5,290 nucleotides of DNA from an uncultured Erysipelotrichaceae bacterium (GTDB taxonomy: Bacteria; Bacillota_I; Bacilli_A; Erysipelotrichales; Erysipelotrichaceae): NCBI GenBank assembly GCA_902795875.1, contig CADBND010000077.1:1-5290 (forward strand). The letters run 5' to 3'. Below are positions 1 through 4,816 of this stretch, one piece after another. Made by a program: the position numbers and the translations under genes. How positions within the stretch are numbered: the stretch's first letter is position 1; each line of letters begins with the position of its first letter. The notes beneath the pieces are model-generated. The model was not told the origin of the DNA, did not search any database, and saw only the letters and a program-made list of their open reading frames with translations.

Positions 1-539
1 ACTTCATGCACGACAACTTCTTCGATCATCTGGTCGATATGAAGCCGGAGAATATCAATATCCTCAATGGTATGGCGGAAGATCCGCAGGCAGAGTGTGA
101 TGCCTATGAGGAGAAGATCGCTTCCTATGGCGGTATCGATCTGTTTATGGGCGGTATCGGTGTGGATGGTCATCTGGCTTTCAATGAACCGTATACTTCT
201 TTGACTTCCAGAACGGGTTTAAGAGATCTGACGACAGATACCCGCATCGTCAACAGCCGTTTCTTTGGAAATGATCCGGAAAAAGTTCCTGCACAGGCTT
301 TGAGCGTCGGAATTGGTACAGTTACTGATTCCAAGGAAGTTTTAGTTTTGATCTCCGGTCACAATAAGGCCAGAGCTTTAGCGGCTACCGTAGAGGGTGG
401 TGTAAGCCAGAAGTGGACTTGTTCCGCTTTACAGATGCATAACGGTGCCATCATCGCTTGTGATGAGGCAGCATGTGGTGAACTGACAGTGGATACATAT
501 AAGTATTTCCTGGATATCGAAAAGAAAGAGAGACTCTAA
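1..539 (+). CDS. nagB: Glucosamine-6-phosphate deaminase NagB, C-terminal part (5' end outside window)
   Basis: This cytoplasmic enzyme converts glucosamine 6-phosphate and water to fructose 6-phosphate and ammonium, sending amino sugars into glycolysis. Reading starts in frame at base 3 and ends at TAA 537-539. About 178 residues are visible of a family usually near 240-270, so the N-terminal third, including the proton-transfer Asp equivalent to E. coli Asp72, lies upstream. Counting the ATG at base 6 as residue 1, the signature GGIGVDGHLAFNEP covers residues 49-62. It holds the expected Asp54, His56 and Glu61, equivalent to E. coli Asp141, His143 and Glu148. SRFF, the VGIGT strand and the AxAxxxEG segment also match the family. 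Just after the active-site motif, positions equivalent to the E. coli allosteric residues Arg158 and Lys160 are Gly and Arg, so GlcNAc6P activation may be absent (inference). The gene directly precedes glmM and should share its transcript. Identification is secure. Confidence 0.95.
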   Translation, partial: FMHDNFFDHLVDMKPENINILNGMAEDPQAECDAYEEKIASYGGIDLFMGGIGVDGHLAFNEPYTSLTSRTGLRDLTTDTRIVNSRFFGNDPEKVPAQALSVGIGTVTDSKEVLVLISGHNKARALAATVEGGVSQKWTCSALQMHNGAIIACDEAACGELTVDTYKYFLDIEKKERL

Positions 540-1886
540 ATGGGTAAATATTTTGGAACGGATGGTTTCCGTGGCGAGGCCAATAAGGGTCTGACTTTCG
601 AACATGCGGTCAAGATCGGCAGATTCTTAGGCTGGTATTACGGAAAGAGAATAGACAAAAAATGTAAAGTTGTTATAGGCAAGGATACCAGAAGGTCTTC
701 CTATATGTTTGAATATGCGTTGTGCACAGGACTTATGGCCAGTGGTGCCGATGCCTACATCATGCATGTAACGACGACGCCTTCTGTCGCTTATATCACA
801 AGAGTGGATGATTTTGATTGCGGCATCATGATCTCTGCTTCCCATAATCCTTTCTATGACAACGGCATCAAGTTATTGAATGGAAATGGCGAGAAGATGG
901 ATGAAGAGACCATTGGCATGGTTGAAAACTATATCGATGGTACTCTGGAGATCCCCCTTGCGGAAAGAGAAGAGATCGGAAGAACTGTTGATTACGTTTC
1001 CGGTAGAAACAGGTATATCGGTTATCTGATCTCAATGTCCAAATACAGTTTCAAGGATGTCAAGGTTGGCTTGGATGTGGCTAATGGCGCTGCCTGGTCG
1101 ATCGCAAAATCGGTATTTGATGCCTTGGGTGCCAAGACTTATGTCATGAATGATGAACCGAATGGTTTGAATATCAATACGGATTGTGGTTCCACACATA
1201 TCGAGCATTTGCAGAAATTTGTGGTGGAAAAAGGTCTGGATATTGGTTTTGCCTATGACGGTGATGCGGACAGATGCCTGTGTGTGGATGAAAAGGGCAA
1301 TGTCATTACCGGTGACCACATCATCTATATCTATGGCTTATATATGAAAGAAAGAGGAAAACTCCTCAACAATAAAGTCGTTACGACAGTTATGTCCAAC
1401 TTCGGTCTGTATAAGGCTTTGGATAAGGTCGGCATCGAGTATGAGAAGACAAAGGTCGGTGACAAGTATGTCTATGAAAATATGGTACAGAACGGTCACC
1501 GTATCGGTGGGGAACAGTCAGGCCATATCATCTTCACGAAGTATGCGACGACAGGAGATGGCATCCTGACCAGCTTAAAGATGATGGAAGTCATGTTGGC
1601 AAAAGGAAAGAAGATGTCAGAACTTGCGGCTCCGGTCGTTTTCTATCCGCAGGTACTCAAGAACGTCCGTGTCAAATCCAAACCGGAAGCACAGAACGAT
1701 CCGGACGTACAGGCTGCGGTAGCTAAGGTTGCGGAAGAACTTGGTGACAACGGGCGCATCCTTGTCAGGGAAAGCGGCACGGAACCGGTGATCCGGGTCA
1801 TGGTCGAAGCAGATACTGATGAGATTTGTGAGAAATATGTCGATCAGGTCATCGATGTGATCAAAGAAAAAGGGCATTTGGCATAA
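540..1886 (+). CDS. glmM: Phosphoglucosamine mutase GlmM
   Basis: This enzyme interconverts glucosamine 6-phosphate and glucosamine 1-phosphate, the step leading through GlmU to UDP-GlcNAc for peptidoglycan and surface glycans. The 448 residues match the usual 445-450. All four functional regions of the alpha-D-phosphohexomutase family are visible: the N-terminal FGTDGFRG at 5-12; the phosphoserine loop ISASHNP with catalytic Ser101; the magnesium loop DGDADR at 240-245 (Asp240, 242, 244); and the sugar-binding loop GGEQSGH at 323-329. The phosphate-binding loop RESGTEPVIRV follows at 410-420. FGTDGFRG replaces the more common FGTDGVRG, and the GRFLGWYYG segment fits a clade that I associate from memory with gut clostridia and relatives. 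The ATG directly follows the nagB stop codon with no gap. A purine-rich AAAGAGAG about seven bases upstream, inside nagB, can serve as ribosome binding site, so translational coupling is likely. A hairpin terminator follows. Confidence 0.97.
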   Translation: MGKYFGTDGFRGEANKGLTFEHAVKIGRFLGWYYGKRIDKKCKVVIGKDTRRSSYMFEYALCTGLMASGADAYIMHVTTTPSVAYITRVDDFDCGIMISASHNPFYDNGIKLLNGNGEKMDEETIGMVENYIDGTLEIPLAEREEIGRTVDYVSGRNRYIGYLISMSKYSFKDVKVGLDVANGAAWSIAKSVFDALGAKTYVMNDEPNGLNINTDCGSTHIEHLQKFVVEKGLDIGFAYDGDADRCLCVDEKGNVITGDHIIYIYGLYMKERGKLLNNKVVTTVMSNFGLYKALDKVGIEYEKTKVGDKYVYENMVQNGHRIGGEQSGHIIFTKYATTGDGILTSLKMMEVMLAKGKKMSELAAPVVFYPQVLKNVRVKSKPEAQNDPDVQAAVAKVAEELGDNGRILVRESGTEPVIRVMVEADTDEICEKYVDQVIDVIKEKGHLA

Positions 1887-1889
1887 GAC

Positions 1890-1925
1890 ATAAGAGGCAG
1901 ACTTGTTATGAAGTCTGCCTCTTAT
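1890..1925. terminator. Terminator hairpin between convergent glmM and NusG-paralog genes
   Basis: Bases 1890-1904 and 1911-1925 form a perfect 15-bp inverted repeat with the GC-rich core AGGCAGAC/GTCTGCCT and the six-base loop GTTATG. On the plus strand it is followed by a T-rich tail (1926-1940), starting four bases after the glmM stop. On the minus strand the tail is only moderately T-rich, so termination of the opposing gene there is likely but weaker. The stop codon of the minus-strand gene (complement of 1922-1924) lies inside the stem. Confidence 0.85.
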
Positions 1926-2536
1926 TCTTCATTATTATTCACTGATTTATCCATAATATAGTTCTGGTCTGTCCATTCAAAGGGGAGCCAGGTATGTATC
2001 GTTTGATTCATGAAATTGATCTCAACTAGACAGTTTCTGTTTCTTTTTGAATATTTAACGATATATCCTTCCATTTCTGCTAAGGGTCCTTCGACTATTT
2101 TGACTTTTTCGTTGATCTTTATTGCTCTGGATACACCGATCAGGCCGTCTTGTTTCAAGACCCAGAGGGCGTATTCGTAATCATCGCCAAACAGTCTGCC
2201 CAGATCAAGTTGCCACTTCAGGATCTTATAGGGATTATTATCCGATTTGATATAGCGGATATCATAATTATGGGGGACATAGATAAAGACATATCCTTTG
2301 ATCAGGATGGATTCTTCATCCCATTTTTTGCCATGATCGGATCTGTGGACCATTCTTCTTAAAACAAGACAATAGATGTCTTCGTATTTACCGTTAAGTT
2401 CTTCAGCAAGATCTTTTTCTTTTCCAGACAGGGTAAAAAAGACATAGGAATCAAAACCGTTTTCTAAGAACTCATTTCTCAGGTTTTGTTTTTGTTGAAT
2501 GTCCATATTAGGTATTATACTAAATAATATGATCAT
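1922..2536 (-). CDS. Specialised NusG paralog (LoaP/UpxY/RfaH-like transcription antiterminator)
   Basis: The protein reads as 204 residues from the ATG at 2536, or 194 from the second ATG at 2506. An NGN domain spans roughly residues 29-130: YVFFTLSGKEKDLAEEL resembles the first strand and helix of NusG proteins, and KGYVFIYV (80-87) is the hallmark GYVFI strand. A KOW domain follows at about 143-186, with VKIVEGPLAEMEGYIV matching the usual V.V..GPF.G..G.V pattern. Core NusG normally sits with secE and ribosomal genes. This copy, beside and divergent from a polysaccharide operon, is typical of pathway-specific paralogs that bind paused RNA polymerase and suppress termination and pausing in long clusters. 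Regulation of the adjacent operon is inferred from position. Neither start has a recognisable Shine-Dalgarno sequence. A TATAAT lies seven bases before the second ATG, favouring the shorter form if that promoter is real. The stop codon lies inside the shared terminator stem. Which NusG-paralog subfamily it belongs to cannot be settled by eye. Confidence 0.85.
   Translation of the reverse strand: MIILFSIIPNMDIQQKQNLRNEFLENGFDSYVFFTLSGKEKDLAEELNGKYEDIYCLVLRRMVHRSDHGKKWDEESILIKGYVFIYVPHNYDIRYIKSDNNPYKILKWQLDLGRLFGDDYEYALWVLKQDGLIGVSRAIKINEKVKIVEGPLAEMEGYIVKYSKRNRNCLVEINFMNQTIHTWLPFEWTDQNYIMDKSVNNNEE
2514..2519 (-). promoter_or_regulatory. Candidate -10 box for the NusG-paralog gene
   Basis: On the minus strand a perfect TATAAT lies seven bases upstream of the ATG at 2506. 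The -35 region at 17-18 bp spacing (TTCAAG or TCAAGC near 2537-2543) matches the consensus poorly. If active, transcription would begin at or very near the ATG, giving a leaderless or almost leaderless message. A chance match in AT-rich DNA is possible. Confidence 0.35.
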
Positions 2537-2557
2537 GCTTGAAATGGGCAGGACTTT

Positions 2558-2587
2558 TTGACAAAATCACATATTTGGGCTGAAAAT
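2558..2587 (+). repeat. Promoter-like element, copy 1 (TTGACAA...TTTGG..TGAAAAT)
   Basis: A perfect -35-like TTGACA at 2558-2563 is followed by TTTGGGCTGAAAAT ending at 2587. The -10 position holds GAAAAT at 18-bp spacing, four of six matches to TATAAT. A similar arrangement occurs at 4691-4719 ahead of the next polysaccharide gene. It could be a second promoter upstream of the main one at 2628-2656, or a shared operator. On the minus strand it lies just upstream of the NusG-paralog gene. Confidence 0.35.
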
Positions 2588-2627
2588 CGAAAAGAATTAA
2601 TGGCAAAAAGGAATTAGTAGAGGAAAG

Positions 2628-2656
2628 TTGTCATTCATTCCATCAAACGATATAAT
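2628..2656 (+). promoter_or_regulatory. Sigma-A-type promoter of the polysaccharide operon
   Basis: TTGTCA at 2628-2633 (five of six to the -35 consensus) and a perfect TATAAT at 2651-2656 are separated by 17 bp, the optimal spacing. The predicted transcription start is at about 2662-2664. It is the best promoter match in the window and would give a leader of about 80-120 nucleotides, depending on which start codon the sugar transferase uses. Confidence 0.75.
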
Positions 2657-2660
2657 ATTA

Positions 2661-2731
2661 AAGACCATAAAGGTCTTATTAAGAACTATGATCGTATAAG
2701 AGATGTATCTTCTGAAAACGGTTATTCTTAA
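2661..2731 (+). promoter_or_regulatory. Structured 5' leader with two adjacent helices
   Basis: Right at the predicted transcript start, AAGACC (2661-2666) pairs with GGTCTT (2672-2677) across the five-base loop ATAAA. If transcription starts at 2663, one or two terminal pairs are lost. One base later, TTAAGAA (2679-2685) can pair with TTCTTAA (2725-2731), enclosing a 39-base region that contains a small AGA/TCT hairpin. The second helix ends one base before the ribosome binding site at 2733. Neither has a T-tract, so they do not look like terminators. They are candidate recognition elements for the NusG paralog, or simply mRNA-stabilising structure. Pairings were found by eye, without energy calculation. 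Confidence 0.4.
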
Positions 2732-2732
2732 C

Positions 2733-2739
2733 AGAAAGG
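2733..2739 (+). promoter_or_regulatory. Ribosome binding site suggesting an upstream non-ATG start
   Basis: AGAAAGG is perfectly complementary to the extreme 3' end of Bacillota 16S rRNA. It lies 42 bases upstream of the first ATG of the sugar transferase (2782), too far to serve it. The reading frame is open back to a TGA at 2713-2715. The only plausible start codons near the site are ATT at 2743 and ATC at 2746. Both are spaced rather short, so the assignment is not certain. Confidence 0.45.
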
Positions 2740-2781
2740 TTTATTATCAACAAGAGAAACAACTTTAAACACCTGGACTTT

Positions 2782-4170
2782 ATGATTCTGGACTATGCTG
2801 TCCTGGTTTTTTGTTTTATTTGTTCCTATATTTACAGATTAGGTTCTTTTGATACATTCTGGAATTCTTCAGAGTATCGCACTTTACTGGCGATGATGCT
2901 TCTGACGAATGTGTGTGTGGACTATTTCTCTGAACCATACAAGAATATACTGAGAAGATCTTTCTTGAAAGAGGTCAAGGCTGTTATAAGCTACGACTTG
3001 ATCAACGTTGTACTTTTGACGTTGATATTGTTTATTTCTCATCTTGGCACATTTTATTCCAGGATCATTATCTTTTTGACTTATTCTTTGTTTCCTTTTG
3101 TCAGTTTATTTGTAAGACAAACAAATAAGTATCGAATCTATCGAAAAAGCAAGAATGCGATCAATGATTCAGATAAAAAGATCGTTATCATCACCGACAA
3201 TAAGAATGTCAAGGAAACGATTGAAAAGATCAATCGGTATAACTTTGAAATGTATGAGATTCTTGGACTATGTGTTTTAGATCAAAAAGGTGATGAAAAG
3301 GAGATTGACGGTTATCCTATTATTGCAGATAAAAAGAATATCATGTCTTATATCTGCCGTAATTGGGTGGACGAAGTCTTTGTTGCGTTGGAATTAAATA
3401 AGATTCCGGATTATGTTTTAAAAGGCTTGGCTGATGCTGGAATCACGACAAATATCCTGATTCGAAAACTGGAAGAATTTGAAGGCCAAGAACAGAATAT
3501 CCGAAAGATCTTCAATACCAATGTATTAACAACATCGATTAAGAATAGAACCAATTTCCAGATGTTCTTCAAAAGACTGATGGATATTGCTGGAGGTATC
3601 GTCGGAAGCCTCTTAACGTTGTTGTTGACAATCATCATTGGGCCTATGATTTATATAAAGTCGCCAGGGCCGATCTTCTACAAACAGGAACGTATCGGGC
3701 AGAATGGCAGACGGTTCTATATGTACAAATTCAGGTCGATGGTATTAAATGCGGATGATCTGAAAAAAGATCTGATGGAACAAAATCGTATTAAAGATGG
3801 TATGATGTTTAAAGTTAAGAATGATCCAAGGATCATTCCGGGAATTGGCGATTTCATCAGAAAGACATCCTTGGATGAATTCCCACAATTCTTTAATGTG
3901 TTGATTGGTGATATGTCCCTTGTAGGAACGAGACCTCCTACAGTGGATGAGTGGGAAAAGTACAAACTGGAACATCGAATCAGAATGGCTATAAAACCCG
4001 GAATCACCGGCTTATGGCAGGTTAATGGAAGATCTAAGATAACGGATTTTGATAAGGTTATTGAATATGACACGAAGTATATCAATAACTGGTCCTTGTC
4101 TTTAGACATAGAGATCTTATTTAAAACTGTGATTGTCTTATTCTCAAAAAGAGAAGACGAAGCGATGTAG
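2782..4170 (+). CDS. Polyprenyl-phosphate hexose-1-phosphate transferase (WbaP/WcaJ/CpsE type), capsule or exopolysaccharide initiation
   Basis: This membrane enzyme transfers a sugar 1-phosphate from a UDP-sugar to undecaprenyl phosphate, priming repeat-unit synthesis. From the ATG at 2782 it has 462 residues, in the usual range. Four hydrophobic segments (about 3-20, 33-48, 68-88, 93-112) lead into a soluble Rossmann-like domain (about 131-245). The catalytic domain (about 260-455) starts with FKRLMDIAGG and a re-entrant or membrane helix (268-291). It continues with SPGPIFYKQERIG (294-306), KFRSM (316-320), the catalytic Asp365-Glu366 pair in TSLDEFPQF, LVGTRPP (380-386) and KPGITGLWQVNGRS (405-418). 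The true start is probably upstream at ATT 2743 or ATC 2746: the frame is open, AGAAAGG precedes it, and the extra residues (...KRNNFKHLDF before M1) resemble the usual N-terminus just before the first membrane segment. The ATG at 2782 has no good ribosome binding site. Sugar specificity (Glc, Gal or HexNAc) cannot be read from the sequence. Confidence 0.93.
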   Translation: MILDYAVLVFCFICSYIYRLGSFDTFWNSSEYRTLLAMMLLTNVCVDYFSEPYKNILRRSFLKEVKAVISYDLINVVLLTLILFISHLGTFYSRIIIFLTYSLFPFVSLFVRQTNKYRIYRKSKNAINDSDKKIVIITDNKNVKETIEKINRYNFEMYEILGLCVLDQKGDEKEIDGYPIIADKKNIMSYICRNWVDEVFVALELNKIPDYVLKGLADAGITTNILIRKLEEFEGQEQNIRKIFNTNVLTTSIKNRTNFQMFFKRLMDIAGGIVGSLLTLLLTIIIGPMIYIKSPGPIFYKQERIGQNGRRFYMYKFRSMVLNADDLKKDLMEQNRIKDGMMFKVKNDPRIIPGIGDFIRKTSLDEFPQFFNVLIGDMSLVGTRPPTVDEWEKYKLEHRIRMAIKPGITGLWQVNGRSKITDFDKVIEYDTKYINNWSLSLDIEILFKTVIVLFSKREDEAM

Positions 4171-4184
4171 TTGTTTGTGAAATA

Positions 4185-4242
4185 CCTGCAAGATAATCAG
4201 CCTTGATTTTCAAGATGAGGACTTGCAGGATTAATTGTTTTT
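4185..4242 (+). terminator. Nested hairpin with delayed T-run after the sugar transferase gene
   Basis: CCTGCAAG (4185-4192) pairs with CTTGCAGG (4222-4229). Inside it, CTTGA (4202-4206) pairs with TCAAG (4210-4214) around a TTT loop. A run of five T follows at 4238-4242, but eight bases of mixed sequence separate it from the stem, so intrinsic termination is probably partial. It starts 14 bases after the transferase stop. A partial terminator here would suit control by the NusG paralog. Confidence 0.5.
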
Positions 4243-4272
4243 ATAGCTTGATATATGGATATATCAAGCTGT
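4243..4272 (+). repeat. Perfect 12-bp inverted repeat, second possible terminator
   Basis: AGCTTGATATAT at 4245-4256 and its exact complement at 4259-4270 are separated by GG. A G-T and an A-T pair extend the stem to 4243-4272. A short T-run (TTTT, 4276-4279) follows. It could be a weak second terminator or a DNA palindrome bound by a dimeric regulator. The AT-rich upper stem would open to a loop of four or more bases in RNA. Confidence 0.5.
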
Positions 4273-4588
4273 CAGTTTTGAAAAGACAATTGAAACCATG
4301 TTTTTTTATAAAAATGTAGAAAGTTAACAATAGATTAAATGTTGCGATGTTCATAGATATTACACAAGGCAATTCAATAAAGATCACACATTTAGTGGCC
4401 AGGCCAATTATCGCTCACTTAGAATAGAGTTTTGATATCGGATAAATGATATTGCGCTCTTACTCTTATTAAGGGTTTTTAATACAAAGCCAAATTCTAT
4501 AGATTATACAAAGAAGATATATTAGCTTCAGCAGAGGCATATCCATATAATAATGTGGAAACTATTCTTAAGGATAATAGCAATAAAT

Positions 4589-4597
4589 TGTTATAAT
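4589..4597 (+). promoter_or_regulatory. Extended -10 promoter candidate upstream of the GT26 gene
   Basis: TGTTATAAT is an exact TGnTATAAT extended -10 element. The -35 region is weak (TTAAGG at 4568-4573, 18-bp spacing), which an extended -10 can tolerate. The predicted start near 4604 would give a leader of about 213 bases before the ATG at 4817. It overlaps the end of the possible decayed reading frame, so it may have arisen there by chance. Confidence 0.45.
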
Positions 4598-4690
4598 GAA
4601 TTCTGTTCAAAAGGAATAGCAAAATAATTCTTTCTGACAGATAATTCATTTTTGCAGAAAAAAAGAGATTCCTTGTATACTATGAAAAAC

Positions 4691-4719
4691 TTGACAAGAA
4701 AATAGTCTTTGGTGAAAAT
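4691..4719 (+). repeat. Promoter-like element, copy 2 (TTGACAA...TTTGG.TGAAAAT)
   Basis: A perfect TTGACA at 4691-4696, then 17 bp, then GAAAAT at 4714-4719 (four of six to TATAAT). The copy at 2558-2587 shares TTGACAA, TTTGG and TGAAAAT in the same order, with small spacing differences. It lies 97 bases before the GT26 start codon and could be a promoter with a start near 4726, or a shared regulatory site. Confidence 0.4.
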
Positions 4720-4816
4720 GACAAACAATCTGTTGTGTGTTTCGTTCTGATTTGAAATATAGGAAAACAAGTGATTTGCTGAATATCCAAAACGTGAAAA
4801 ACTAAGGGATGATATT

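Larger units (their letters stand above)
4171..4816. other. 646-base AT-rich intergenic stretch without an intact gene
   Basis: This stretch holds two hairpins at its left end (4185-4229 and 4243-4272), an extended -10 promoter at 4589-4597, a promoter-like element at 4691-4719, and the ribosome binding site AAGGG (4804-4808) of the next gene. A weaker promoter match is TTGCAG (4652-4657), 18 bp, TATACT (4676-4681). AAGGAAT at 4611-4617 and ATTCCTT at 4668-4674 could pair in a transcript. A hand count gives 16 G/C in 60 bases at 4321-4380, against 21 at 3181-3240 in the transferase and 29 at 541-600 in glmM. Short open segments in the plus direction (4347-4427, 4483-4596) could be remains of a decayed gene but match nothing I recognise. 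No tRNA, CRISPR or insertion-sequence ends were seen. Confidence 0.6.

Noticed and set aside
627..1877. Minus-strand reading frames within glmM
   Set aside because: They are opposite-strand shadows of a complete, motif-rich glmM with no sign of their own signals.
2150..2362. 70-codon plus-strand reading frame
   Set aside because: It is antisense to the NusG-paralog gene, has no ribosome binding site and resembles no protein; the minus strand carries clear NGN and KOW motifs.
2703..2768. 21-codon upstream reading frame in the operon leader
   Set aside because: The ATG directly abuts the purines AAGAG, leaving no spacing for a ribosome binding site. It has no attenuator-like codon runs and overlaps the likely start of the transferase.
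2663..2781. RfaH-type ops element or JUMPstart sequence
   Set aside because: No match to GGCGGTAGC-like or CAGTGGTC-like sequence is present; the nearest (ACGGTTATTC) is too poor.
3411..4109. Several minus-strand reading frames of 75-130 codons
   Set aside because: They are shadows of the sugar transferase, whose catalytic motifs occupy the plus strand throughout.
4301..4314. T-run followed by ATAAAAA as a terminator
   Set aside because: It is an AT-only palindrome with no G/C in the stem and would be too weak to act as an intrinsic terminator.
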